From assembly GCA_029777755.1 (NCBI GenBank), contig JAKORQ010000546.1, positions 1 to 20,057 on the forward strand: DNA of 20,057 bases, written 5' to 3'. This DNA comes from Planctomycetota bacterium (GTDB taxonomy: Bacteria > Planctomycetota > Phycisphaerae > Tepidisphaerales > Tepidisphaeraceae). The notes beneath the pieces were generated by a model that was given only the letters and a program-made list of their open reading frames with translations, did not search any database and was not told the DNA's origin. Positions 1-7,958 of this stretch are shown here, piece by piece. Position numbers and translations under genes: made by a program. Each line of letters begins with the position of its first letter. Position 1 is the stretch's first letter.

Positions 1-1108
1 GAGTCTCCACGCGCAGGTAGGAGACCAGGTCCAGCGGCATCACATCGGCATCGCTGTCGGCCGTCAGGCGATCGCGGGGGATGCGCTTGTTCATCCCCAT
101 CATCCGCAGGAGATTGATGTGCTCCTTCACCAGGTCCATGCGCCAGATTTCCCGGCGGCTAAGCCATTGGCGCGGCTGGACGGTGCAGCGGGCGTCCTCA
201 TACCTGATCTTCAGCTCAAAATCCTCCGGGCGATCCGCCCGGGCAAAGCTGTAGCGGAACGAGGGGACGGAGAAACGCCCGGTGAAGTCGTAGATGCTCA
301 AGGCATCGCGCAGGCGGGAGGGAAGCATCTCGCGCAGGGCATGGTCGATATTCAGCTCGGTAAGCCGCCCCGAGATCTGGTCGCTGTTGCCGTCGAAGCT
401 GCCGATCAGGCGGACCTCCCGACCCACCGATGGATCGGCGACCACCTTGAAGCCATACTCGTTGTCGCCCGTGGGAACGATGTCCACATCGACCTTGACA
501 TCACCCACCGGCTCAAGCCGGCCGTTGATCCGCCGGGAGAAACTGATGACCGCATCATCGATCGCCACCGCCGGCACTACCGACGGCGCCTCGGGGGCCT
601 CGCGCGGCTCATCATCCTGCTGCGGCCCTTCATCACCCGGCAACAGGCGCTGGAAGTTCCACGAGTTGTCGGACAGGTCCTCGACGATCTGCACGCGCAC
701 CTGCTTCGCCTCGATGCGCTTCAGGTCCACGCGGAAACGGGAGATCCGGGAGAAATCCAGATCTACATTCAGTTCGCCGGCGTAGAGGAGCTGCGAATCA
801 TCACGCCCCTCCGTGTCGACACTCACGCTCACCCCGCGCACTTCCAGTCCGCGCGCCAGGGTAAAGCGGGCATGCTCGACCGACACCGGCCCGCCGACTA
901 TCCGGCCAAGCTCCCGCTCGACAAATGCCCTTACGCGGTGATCCTGCGTGAGCGTGTTGTAGATCACTATCAGGGCAATAAGCAGGAGAATTAATCCCCA
1001 GATAACCCAGCGCCTCTTGTATGACAGGAAGTGCCGCCGGGGGCGAGCAGTGGCAGTGCTGGTTTCATCCTGTCGTGGCTGGTTCATCAAACTGGTAATG
1101 TTCATCAT
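1..1108 (-). CDS. AsmA-like membrane-anchored envelope protein, C-terminal part outside window
   Basis: The minus strand is open from 1108 to the left edge (about 369 residues), so the gene is incomplete at its 3' end. The protein starts with a polar, arginine-rich cytoplasmic stretch, then one transmembrane segment (residues about 42-58, sequence like WVIWGLILLLIALIVIY). A periplasmic part follows, with the AsmA-type opening 'RAFVERELGRIVGG' and 'ARFTLARGLEVRGVSV' (membrane anchor, then a domain describing a small lipid-interacting fold). AsmA/TamB-like proteins span the periplasm and are linked to lipid transport or outer-membrane homeostasis; that role is inferred. Two tandem ATGs (1108, 1105) are preceded by AGGGCCAGG; an alternative ATG lies at 1087. 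It is divergent from the URO-D-like gene at 1251. The + strand reading of the same DNA is arginine-, proline- and histidine-rich and is a shadow. The exact subfamily is uncertain. Confidence 0.7.
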   Translation of the reverse strand, partial: MMNITSLMNQPRQDETSTATARPRRHFLSYKRRWVIWGLILLLIALIVIYNTLTQDHRVRAFVERELGRIVGGPVSVEHARFTLARGLEVRGVSVSVDTEGRDDSQLLYAGELNVDLDFSRISRFRVDLKRIEAKQVRVQIVEDLSDNSWNFQRLLPGDEGPQQDDEPREAPEAPSVVPAVAIDDAVISFSRRINGRLEPVGDVKVDVDIVPTGDNEYGFKVVADPSVGREVRLIGSFDGNSDQISGRLTELNIDHALREMLPSRLRDALSIYDFTGRFSVPSFRYSFARADRPEDFELKIRYEDARCTVQPRQWLSRREIWRMDLVKEHINLLRMMGMNKRIPRDRLTADSDADVMPLDLVSYLRVET

Positions 1109-1191
1109 CCTGGCCCTGGCGGTCAACGCGGAGAACTGCCACCGGCATTACTGTTACGCGACAAAAGCTGGACTGTTCCCGTTCGCCAAGG

Positions 1192-1221
1192 TTAGAAACA
1201 ATGCTGCCGGAACTGTATGAT
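1192..1221 (+). promoter_or_regulatory. Possible sigma70-like promoter of the URO-D-like gene
   Basis: A TATGAT -10-like hexamer (1216-1221) lies 18 bp after TTAGAA (1192-1197), about 30 bp before the TTG start at 1251. It sits in the 142-bp divergent region shared with the AsmA-like gene. The -35 is poor, so this is only a suggestion. I saw no other clear structure in this gap. Confidence 0.25.
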
Positions 1222-1250
1222 CGCGGCCAAATACGATCGAAAGGTAAGCT

Positions 1251-2303
1251 TTGGACATAAAGCCATATCTCGACGACCTGGAGCGACGGATCGATCCGGA
1301 AGTGGAAGAAGAGCTCTTCCGCCAGTGGAAACAGTTCTGCACCGGACGCAGCGATGAGGACGTGTTTTCGCCACGGCGCAGGCGAAAGCCTGCCCCGCCC
1401 GGCATCGAGTGGCCGAAACTCACGACAAATGAAGCGCTTAAGTCGCCGGAGGCGATGCTGCTTCACCAGTTCTCCGCCGCGTCGCGCACGATCGAGTCGG
1501 AGCACGGCTGGCTGATGAACATCCGCGCCAACTACGGCGTGGTGATCATGGCGATGCCCTTTGGCTGCGAGCTGTTCGTCATGCCTGATGAGGCCGATTC
1601 GCTGCCCAACTGCCACCCGATCGGCCACGAGAAGGCGCTGGCGTGGCTCGATCGCGGCATGCCCGACCTGGAGCATCCCTATTTGCAGCAGGTATGGGAG
1701 ATTGGCAGGCGAATAGAGGAAATCCGCCGGCAGTACCCCAAGATCGGCAAGTACGTCTACCCCTATCACCCCGACCTCCAGGGGCCGATGGACATTCTCG
1801 AGCTGATCTGGGGCAGCGACATATTCCTGTGGCTGGTGGATGAGCCGGAGCTGATCCACCGCATGCTTGGCCTGATCAGCGACTTCTACATCGCGGTGAT
1901 GAAGCGCTGGTGGTCGCTGGTGCCGCCATTTGACAGCGAAGTCAGCGTCCATTGGGGCTACATGCAGCCGGGGCAGATCATGATCCGGGATGACTCGGCG
2001 ATGAATCTTCCCCCGGAGATGTTTGAACAGTACATCCGCCCGTACGACCAGAAACTGATGGATGCCCTGGGCGGAGGCACCATCCACGCGTGCGGCCGGG
2101 TCGATCACTGGGCGCATTTCCTGGCGGACATGCCGGGCGTGCGTGCTTTCCAGATGAGCCAGCCGCATCTTAATGACATGAACAGGATCATGGATGTGAC
2201 GGTCGATCGCGGGCTTCGCCTGCTGGATCTGCGGGCGGACGCGGTTCGCGAGCTGCAATCGGCCGGTCGACGCTTCCATGGGAGAGTACAATCCTTTATG
2301 TAG
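1251..2303 (+). CDS. Uroporphyrinogen decarboxylase-like (URO-D/MtaA superfamily) protein
   Basis: This 350-residue protein has the URO-D superfamily fold. Most such stand-alone paralogues in Planctomycetota and anaerobes are not haem enzymes but corrinoid-linked methyltransferase-like proteins of unknown substrate. Visible landmarks are an N-terminal helical region, the segment around residues 85-120 (YGVVIMAMPFGCE), a tryptophan-rich middle (WGSDIFLWLVDEPELIHRML), and GGTIHACGRVDHW at residues about 276-288. The last places His279 and Cys281 where MtaA/CmuA-type enzymes bind zinc; I do not see the usual second cysteine of that site. The start is TTG, chosen because AAGG at 1241-1244 sits 6 nt upstream. 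It stands alone on this strand, followed after 70 bp by the Rrf2 regulator, with which it may be co-transcribed. The substrate cannot be told from sequence. Confidence 0.8.
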   Translation: MDIKPYLDDLERRIDPEVEEELFRQWKQFCTGRSDEDVFSPRRRRKPAPPGIEWPKLTTNEALKSPEAMLLHQFSAASRTIESEHGWLMNIRANYGVVIMAMPFGCELFVMPDEADSLPNCHPIGHEKALAWLDRGMPDLEHPYLQQVWEIGRRIEEIRRQYPKIGKYVYPYHPDLQGPMDILELIWGSDIFLWLVDEPELIHRMLGLISDFYIAVMKRWWSLVPPFDSEVSVHWGYMQPGQIMIRDDSAMNLPPEMFEQYIRPYDQKLMDALGGGTIHACGRVDHWAHFLADMPGVRAFQMSQPHLNDMNRIMDVTVDRGLRLLDLRADAVRELQSAGRRFHGRVQSFM

Positions 2304-2340
2304 TGTCAACTGTCCGCTGGCTGGGTGTAGGCGGATACCT

Positions 2341-2346
2341 TAGAAT
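2341..2346 (+). promoter_or_regulatory. Possible -10 element of the Rrf2 gene
   Basis: TAGAAT differs from TATAAT at one base and lies 28 bp before the ATG. No good -35 is visible 17 bp upstream (TGGCTG at best), which is common for activator-dependent or repressed promoters. A TTGACA at 2346-2351 is too close to the start codon to be a -35 for this gene. Confidence 0.25.
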
Positions 2347-2373
2347 TGACAGAGCTTTCAGAAGGAAGTGTGG

Positions 2374-2862
2374 ATGTTTTCGCAGACCTCTGAATATGCC
2401 CTTCGCGTGGTCGTTCACCTGGCGAGCCTGGACGGCAAGCCGGCGACGATCCCGCAAATCGCCGCCGCCACCCGTGCGCCGGCGGGATACCTGGCGAAGG
2501 TCATAAAGAGTCTGTCGCGGGCCAATGTATTGATCTCCCAGCGGGGCAAGCATGGAGGGTCTGTGCTTGCGCGGCCGGCCGACCAGATCTCGGTACTCGA
2601 GGTAATCTCGGCGGTTGATCCCCTGCAGCGTATCAAGACATGCCCGTTGAACATCCCAAGTCATGGAACCAATCTCTGTTCTCTGCATCGGCGGATGGAC
2701 GACGCCATCGCCATGGTGGAAGACGCACTGCGGCGCTCTACCATAGCTGAGATGCTGCAACCGGGCGGTGGCTCGCCCCTGTTGGATCCGGATCAACCGG
2801 CCCCCACAGTCAAGCTCAGCATCCGTCCCAAGCCGACAAATCGTGGCGCCAATCGTTCCTAG
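2374..2862 (+). CDS. Rrf2-family transcriptional regulator, possible Fe-S sensor
   Basis: This 162-residue protein has the Rrf2 winged helix-turn-helix (residues 1-80: SEYALRVVVHLA, recognition region AAATRAPAGYLAKVIKSL, wing QRGKHGGSVLARP). The cluster-binding region follows, with Cys90, Cys102 and His105. The C90/C102/H105 spacing equals that of C92/C104/H107 in IscR, but the middle cysteine of IscR/NsrR is absent; Ser96-His97 stand there. Rrf2 proteins bind promoters and sense NO, oxidants or iron-sulfur status. With a nitric oxide reductase 7 kb away, an NsrR-like role is a reasonable guess. I chose the ATG at 2374 over the in-frame GTG at 2368 because AGGA (2363-2366) gives a proper 7-nt spacing only for the ATG. 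The last 35 residues are a proline-rich, basic tail without recognisable domain. Confidence 0.88.
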   Translation: MFSQTSEYALRVVVHLASLDGKPATIPQIAAATRAPAGYLAKVIKSLSRANVLISQRGKHGGSVLARPADQISVLEVISAVDPLQRIKTCPLNIPSHGTNLCSLHRRMDDAIAMVEDALRRSTIAEMLQPGGGSPLLDPDQPAPTVKLSIRPKPTNRGANRS

Positions 2863-2954
2863 CGCCAAATTGCAGAGACCGGGAATGGAGGGCAGCCGGG
2901 GTTCCGCGCGCTGTACGGCACGGGCCGTTGCCGGCGTATTGCGGACAGACGTTG

Positions 2955-5900
2955 ATGTACAATTCATCGTTCCCAATTCTGCAGAATGCGGCGTTGCTTC
3001 TGGGGCTGGCGGTTTTGTGCGACACCGTTTCTCCGCTCAAGGCAAAGTTTCATCGATTCGTTGTTGGGCTCATTGTCGGGCTTATTGGCGTGCTGGTGAT
3101 GCTCGTTCCCTGGCAGTACGGCCCGGGAATCGTCTTTGACGCCCGCTCGGTGGTGCTGGCGATCTCCGGACTGTACCTCGGGCCACTGCCCACCATCATC
3201 GCCATGGTCATCACCATCGTCATGCGCATCAGCCTCGGCGGCGAGGCGATGCTGATGGGCGTGGTGGTCATCATCACCTCAGGCGCTATCGGGCTGGCGT
3301 GGCGACGATTCCGCAACCGGCAGCTCAAGGACATGACTTGGAGCGAGCTGTATGCAATGGGGTTACTCATCCATGCCCTGATGCTGCTCACTGCGGTGGT
3401 GACGCTGGAGAGCCGGACATGGATGCCGATGCTCACGGAGATCACCGTCCCGGTGATGCTCATACACCCGGCCGCCACCGTGGCGCTGGGACTGCTGATG
3501 ACCAACCATCTCCGCCGGGACTGGGCCATCCAGCAGCTCCGAGAGAGCGAGGCGGAGCTGAAGGCAACCCTCTACGGCATCGGCGACGGCGTGATCAGCA
3601 CCGACTCCCAGTGCCGCATCACGCGCATGAATGCCACCGCCGAGCTGCTCACCGGCTGGACCGAGGCCGAGGCCCGCGGGCGACACCTCAACGAGATATT
3701 CGACGTCATCAGCGAAACCAGCCGCCGCCCCGTCCGCACGCCATGCCATGAGGTGCTCAACTACGGCCGGCACATCGGGCCAACCAATCACACGCTGCTG
3801 ATCTCGCGCGATGGCACCGAGCGCCCTATCGCGGAGAATGCCTCCCCTATCTTCGACACCGATGGCCGGACGATCGGCGTGGTGCTGGTCTTCCGCGATC
3901 AGAGCGCCCAGCGCGCCTCCAGCAAGGCGCTCCGGGAGAGCGAGGAGCGTTTCCGTACCATCTTCGAGCAGGCGCCGATGGGTGTGGTGGAGGTCGAGGC
4001 TCCCACCGGGACACACCTGAACGTCAATGATCGCTACTGCGAGATCCTCGGCTATACCCCGCAGCAGTTGCGCGGGAGGTCATACCTCGACGTGCTGCAC
4101 CCGGAGGATGCCCAGCGCATGAGGGGGATCGGGTTGCGCACGCTGGTCAGCAAGAAGGGCGAGCTGCCGATCGAGGTGCGGGCCATCCGGAAGGATGGCT
4201 CGATCCGCTGGATCAAAGGCGTGGTGACCACCTTCTGGGGCGGCGGCAAGGAACGCACGCGCATGGTGGCGATGATCCAGGATGTCACCGACCAGACCCT
4301 CGCCAAGCAGGCGCTGGAGGAAAGTCAGCGCCGGCTCGCCACGCTGATGGAGAACCTGCCGGGAATGGCGTACCGCTGCGCGCTGAAGCCCAACTGGCCG
4401 ATGGAGTTCGTGAGTGCCGGCGCATCCCGGCTCACCGGCTACCCGGCCGAGATGCTCCTGAAGGGGGATGGTATCCACTATGGCGAGTTGCTGCTTCCCG
4501 AGGATGCCCCGCGCGTGTGGGAGACCGTCTCCGATGCGGTATCGCAGTACAGGTCGTTCAAGGTGAACTACCGCATCAGGACTGCCAACGGCGAGATCCG
4601 CTGGGTCGAGGAGCGCGGCGTGGGCGTCCATAGCCCCGTCACCCGCGAAGTAGTGGCGGTGGAAGGCTTCATCATCGATGTCACCGAGCAGCGGCTCGCG
4701 CAGGAAGCACTTGAGGAGGCCGAGCGATTCTACCGCTCCACCATCGATGCCTTGCCCACGCAGATCGCGGTGCTGGATGGCAGCGGCAATATCATCGCCG
4801 CCAATGCCGCCTGGCGGCAGTTTGCCGCCCGCAACCTCGTCGCCGGGCGCGATATCCAGGGCGATGTCACCGGGATGAACTACATGCAGATCTGCGCCAG
4901 CATGACCGGCGAGCTGGCGAACATCGGCACCGACCTGGCAAACGGCATCCGCACCGTGCTGCTGGGCGAGGCGCAGCGCGACTACGTGCAGGAGTATCCC
5001 TTCGGCGATCGCTGGTTCGTCACCCGCGTCACCCGCTTCCCCGACCCCGGCCCGCTGCGGGTGGTGGTGCACCACATCGACGTCACCGAGCGAAAGCATG
5101 CCGAGCGCGCGCTCGCGGAGAGCGAGAAGCGCTTCCGCGCCATGGTCGAGCGCCTGCCGGACGCCATCCTCATCGATGTGCAGGATCGCATCGCCTACGC
5201 CAACCCGGCCGCAGTGGAGATTCTGGGCGCCCGGGAAGTCAGCGACCTGCTGGGGCGCAGCATCTATGACTTCATCGAGCCGGGGTATCACGCGGATGTG
5301 AGCCGTCGGCGTCAATTGCTGATGGCAAACCCGCAAAGCGCCATGCCGCTGGAGGAGGAGAAGGCGGTGCGCTGCGACGGTACGGTGGTGGATATCGAGG
5401 TGTCGGCCGCCCCGTTCGAGTTCGCACGCATGAGCGGCATGCTGCTTTACATACGCGACATCACCCTGCGAAAACGTGCCCAGCGCGAACTGGCCCGCGT
5501 CGCCGACTTCAGCGTCAGCCTGCTGCGGCAGGCGCCGGCCCTGATCTGGCGCTCGGGCGTGGACATGAAGTGCAACTGGTTCAACGACACCTGGTTGTCG
5601 TTCACCGGCAGAAAGCTGGAGCAGGAATTGGGAGATGGCTGGACGGAGGGGATCCATCCGGAAGACCGCAGCCGCTGCCTCAGTACTTATTCGGATGGCT
5701 TTAAGGCGCGAAAGCCGTTCTTCGTGGAGTATCGCCTGCGAAGAAGCGACGGGGAATGGCGCTGGATGGCCGACTATGGCATGCCCTTCGACGACCTGGA
5801 CGGGCAGTTCGCCGGCTACATCAGTTACTGCTTTGACATCACCGAGCGTATCCAGGCGGAGGAGCGCGTCCGCGAGATGGCGACGGAGCTGAGCCTCACG

Positions 5901-6539
5901 GAAGAGCGCGAGCGCCGCCGGCTGGCGGAGAACCTTCATGATGACGTCTGCCAGATCCTGGCGCTGGTCCAGATAAAGCTGTCGGTGGCGAGGCAGGATG
6001 AGGAGCACCGCCGGGAGCTGATGTCCGAGTCAGAGCGGCTGATCGACCGCGCCAACCGCGCCCTGCGCTCGCTGATGATGCGCATGAGCCACCCGGCGAT
6101 TTATGAGCTGGGATTCAGCGCCGGCGCGGAGTGGCTGATCGAGGACATGTACACCCTCTACGGCTTGACTGTGACGCTCGAGGACGACAAGAGTTTTGAA
6201 GGAATGGACATTCGTGTCCGAGTATTGCTTTTTCAATGTCTGCGGGAATTGCTGGTCAACGTTGCGAAACACTCCGGGGTAAATCAAGCACATGTCCGAC
6301 TCCTATCCCATAACGGCGAGTTCCGTGTCGAAGTGGAGGATCACGGGAGGGGTGTTGAACTGGACAAGCTGGGTAAACACTCAGAATGTGGATTCGGATT
6401 GTTTGCAATTCGCGAAAGGTTGCATAACCTGAGGGGGCATATAGAGATAAGGTCAGCGCCGGGCGCTGGCGCATTGGTCGTTTTGTCGGTTCCTTCACAG
6501 AACAAACAAGATGGCACGAGTACGAATTCTCTTAGTTGA
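2955..6539 (+). CDS. Membrane hybrid-input sensor histidine kinase: 5TM (LytS-type) + about six PAS domains + HisKA_3/HATPase
   Basis: This protein of about 1194 residues is a transmembrane sensor kinase. Residues about 10-180 are hydrophobic and match the 5TM receptor module of LytS/YhcK proteins (GIVFDARSVVLAISGLYLG, RISLGGEAMLMG). Six PAS/PAC units follow, starting near residues 196, 333, 453, 585, 719 and 845, several ending in the PAC-type signature 'ITER/VTEQ'. The transmitter is HisKA_3 type: RRRLAENLHDD has the phospho-acceptor His995 and a following Q. A HATPase_c domain closes the protein, with N-box Asn1102 (ELLVNVAKH), EDHGRGV and GFGLFAIRERL. It will phosphorylate the NarL-type regulator whose start it overlaps by 29 bp. 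The ATG at 2955 is favoured over an in-frame TTG at 2928, though its ribosome site (GGA, 9 nt away) is weak. The signal is unknown; no haem-binding motif is obvious in the PAS units. Confidence 0.9.
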   Translation: MYNSSFPILQNAALLLGLAVLCDTVSPLKAKFHRFVVGLIVGLIGVLVMLVPWQYGPGIVFDARSVVLAISGLYLGPLPTIIAMVITIVMRISLGGEAMLMGVVVIITSGAIGLAWRRFRNRQLKDMTWSELYAMGLLIHALMLLTAVVTLESRTWMPMLTEITVPVMLIHPAATVALGLLMTNHLRRDWAIQQLRESEAELKATLYGIGDGVISTDSQCRITRMNATAELLTGWTEAEARGRHLNEIFDVISETSRRPVRTPCHEVLNYGRHIGPTNHTLLISRDGTERPIAENASPIFDTDGRTIGVVLVFRDQSAQRASSKALRESEERFRTIFEQAPMGVVEVEAPTGTHLNVNDRYCEILGYTPQQLRGRSYLDVLHPEDAQRMRGIGLRTLVSKKGELPIEVRAIRKDGSIRWIKGVVTTFWGGGKERTRMVAMIQDVTDQTLAKQALEESQRRLATLMENLPGMAYRCALKPNWPMEFVSAGASRLTGYPAEMLLKGDGIHYGELLLPEDAPRVWETVSDAVSQYRSFKVNYRIRTANGEIRWVEERGVGVHSPVTREVVAVEGFIIDVTEQRLAQEALEEAERFYRSTIDALPTQIAVLDGSGNIIAANAAWRQFAARNLVAGRDIQGDVTGMNYMQICASMTGELANIGTDLANGIRTVLLGEAQRDYVQEYPFGDRWFVTRVTRFPDPGPLRVVVHHIDVTERKHAERALAESEKRFRAMVERLPDAILIDVQDRIAYANPAAVEILGAREVSDLLGRSIYDFIEPGYHADVSRRRQLLMANPQSAMPLEEEKAVRCDGTVVDIEVSAAPFEFARMSGMLLYIRDITLRKRAQRELARVADFSVSLLRQAPALIWRSGVDMKCNWFNDTWLSFTGRKLEQELGDGWTEGIHPEDRSRCLSTYSDGFKARKPFFVEYRLRRSDGEWRWMADYGMPFDDLDGQFAGYISYCFDITERIQAEERVREMATELSLTEERERRRLAENLHDDVCQILALVQIKLSVARQDEEHRRELMSESERLIDRANRALRSLMMRMSHPAIYELGFSAGAEWLIEDMYTLYGLTVTLEDDKSFEGMDIRVRVLLFQCLRELLVNVAKHSGVNQAHVRLLSHNGEFRVEVEDHGRGVELDKLGKHSECGFGLFAIRERLHNLRGHIEIRSAPGAGALVVLSVPSQNKQDGTSTNSLS

Positions 6540-7164
6540 CGATCATGAGATCATGCGGGAAGGACTCCGGCTGATCCTTAGCCGCCAGGCCGACATGGAA
6601 GTGGTCGGGGAGGCGGGTAACGGTCGTGAAGCCATCGAACTCGTGAACGAAAAGATGCCCGATGTGGTGGTGATGGATATCGGGATGCCCGAGCTCAATG
6701 GCATAGAGGCGACCCATGTGATCCGCAACTCCCATCTCACCACGCGCGTGCTGGCACTGTCGGCCATGTGCGACCGTCGGTATGTGGTGAGGATCCTGGA
6801 AGCAGGCGCCTCGGGCTATGTGGTGAAGTCCTCGGCCGGCGATGAACTGGTCCGCGCCATCCAGGCGGTGGCCAAGGGCAGGAAGTTCCTCAGCGCCGAG
6901 GTGGCCGACGCCATCATCGACAGCTACCTGGGGAATCTGCCGGCGACGAAAAGCTCCCTCTCTCTGCTTGCCACCCGCGAGCGCGAAGTGTTGCAGTACC
7001 TTGCTGAAGGTTACTCCTCCAAGGAGATCGGCGCCAAGCTCAACATCTCCTCCCGCACGGTGGAGACACATCGCAGTAACATCATGTCCAAACTCGACTT
7101 ACACAGTATCGCCGAGCTTACCAAGTTCGCCATCCGCGAGGGTCTGGTGCAGATCGACACCTAG
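6511..7164 (+). CDS. NarL/FixJ-family response regulator
   Basis: This 217-residue two-domain regulator has an N-terminal receiver with the acidic pair Asp10-Asp11, phospho-acceptor Asp56 (VVMDIGMPELNG), Ser84 and Lys106. The C-terminal LuxR/GerE helix-turn-helix covers residues about 150-210 (TREREVLQYLAEGYSSKEIGAKL, SSRTVETHRSNIMSKL). All residues needed for phosphotransfer are present, so it should be active. Its ATG lies inside the 3' end of the kinase gene (29-bp overlap) and has no strong Shine-Dalgarno, consistent with translational coupling and a one-to-one partnership. The target genes are unknown. The adjacent downstream gap carries a helically phased direct repeat that could be a binding site, and norZ and its partners are nearby candidates. 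Confidence 0.95.
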   Translation: MARVRILLVDDHEIMREGLRLILSRQADMEVVGEAGNGREAIELVNEKMPDVVVMDIGMPELNGIEATHVIRNSHLTTRVLALSAMCDRRYVVRILEAGASGYVVKSSAGDELVRAIQAVAKGRKFLSAEVADAIIDSYLGNLPATKSSLSLLATREREVLQYLAEGYSSKEIGAKLNISSRTVETHRSNIMSKLDLHSIAELTKFAIREGLVQIDT

Positions 7165-7254
7165 GGCGTTACCGGGAAATCTGGTTAACGGATGGTTGAA
7201 TGCGATTTGTCTCGTACAGGCAATAAGTCCGAATTCTCAATCTTTTTCCTGATC

Positions 7255-7272
7255 AAACTACGAAAAACTACG
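7255..7272 (+). promoter_or_regulatory. Phased direct repeat, candidate regulator site
   Basis: AAACTACG occurs at 7255-7262 and 7265-7272, exactly 10 bp apart. It is flanked by a CTGATC/GATCAG inverted pair (7249-7254 and 7279-7284). It lies in the 207-bp gap between the response regulator and the miniprotein, about 100 bp before the miniprotein start. NarL/LuxR-type regulators often use heptamers on one face of the helix. No binding is shown here. Confidence 0.3.
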
Positions 7273-7371
7273 CATAGAGATCAGCCCCCCAATAACGCAT
7301 CTTATGGCTGTGCTCGCTAGCGGTCATAAACCACAGCGGGCGAGCTTCCGGACGTATTGGAGGGTACCAAC

Positions 7372-7518
7372 ATGATGCTTTCTGAACTGGCTTTATGCCT
7401 CATCGCGATGTGCATGGTCATGGCTTTCGCTGCGCTCCAGGGGCGGCCGGCACAGAAGAATGTGCGCGCCGAGGAAGAGGCCGACCACGAGATGGACGCT
7501 GAGATCTCCATCCGCTAG
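7372..7518 (+). CDS. 48-residue single-pass membrane miniprotein, unknown function
   Basis: The frame starts ATGATG at 7372 and is preceded by GGAGGG (7359-7364) with ideal 7-nt spacing, one of the best ribosome sites in the window. The product begins with a hydrophobic helix (residues 3-22, MLSELALCLIAMCMVMAFAA), then a short basic stretch (QGRPAQKNVR) and an acidic tail (EEEADHEMDAEISIR). This predicts one transmembrane segment with the tail in the cytoplasm or periplasm. It carries two cysteines in the membrane segment. It lies between the two-component pair and the ArsR gene, all on the + strand. I do not recognise a family; it resembles small regulatory or assembly subunits of membrane complexes only in layout. 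That it is real rests on the ribosome site and composition. Confidence 0.65.
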   Translation: MMLSELALCLIAMCMVMAFAALQGRPAQKNVRAEEEADHEMDAEISIR

Positions 7519-7594
7519 ATGCCCGCCGTGACATTCCTACCCCCACTATCTGTTTGGCCGGAACGCTGACTCGGTCACAAGGCGAGGTTTGACC

Positions 7595-7939
7595 ATGACG
7601 TTCAACACACACCCTGAATGTTTTGATGAGTTGACGCAGGTTCTCAAGACCATTGCTGACCCTGCGCGGCTGACCATCCTGGAGATTCTCTCGCTTGGCG
7701 AGCAAAACGTTACTTCCATCCACCGCCGGGCAAACCTCTCGCAGCCCACGGTTTCGCGGCACCTGGCGCAAATGCGCATCCAGCGCCTGGTGGTGGCGCG
7801 GCGAGATGGCAAACAGGTTCTCTACTCGCTGGGGCCCCAGTTCCACAATGACTCTGGCGCGCTGACGCTGGACCTGCCCGGGGCAAGCCTTTCGCTGCGG
7901 CTTCCCGCTGAGCAGCCGCAGAAAGTCGTCGCGGCCTGA
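7595..7939 (+). CDS. ArsR-family winged-helix transcriptional regulator
   Basis: This 114-residue protein has the ArsR fold: dimerisation helix, 'LKTIADPARLTILEIL' at residues about 15-30, recognition helix NLSQPTVSRHLAQMR, and the beta-wing RRDGKQVLYSLGP. The CxC metal-binding pair of classical ArsR/SmtB sensors in helix 3 is missing; the only cysteine is near residue 8. A heavy-metal role is therefore unlikely from sequence alone, and a different ligand or redox cue is probable. The ATG at 7595 is chosen over an in-frame TTG at 7589 because GAGG (7584-7587) is 7 nt upstream of it. The last 25 residues are a non-conserved Leu/Pro/Ala tail. It is convergent with, and only 19 bp from, the radical SAM gene, suggesting it may regulate that gene or norZ. 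Confidence 0.88.
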   Translation: MTFNTHPECFDELTQVLKTIADPARLTILEILSLGEQNVTSIHRRANLSQPTVSRHLAQMRIQRLVVARRDGKQVLYSLGPQFHNDSGALTLDLPGASLSLRLPAEQPQKVVAA

Positions 7940-7958
7940 CGGCCTGCGCTAACCGCCC

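Noticed and set aside
119..994. Long + strand frame opposite the AsmA-like gene
   Set aside because: Its product is rich in Arg, His and Pro without a domain; the minus-strand reading has a membrane anchor and a recognisable AsmA-like sequence.
1065..2309. Long minus-strand frame opposite the URO-D-like gene
   Set aside because: High-GC codon bias opens this antisense frame; the + strand product has a clear family.
4080..6008. 642-codon minus-strand frame inside the kinase gene
   Set aside because: The product is His-, Ala- and Gln-rich with no domain, and it mirrors the PAS-coding sequence.
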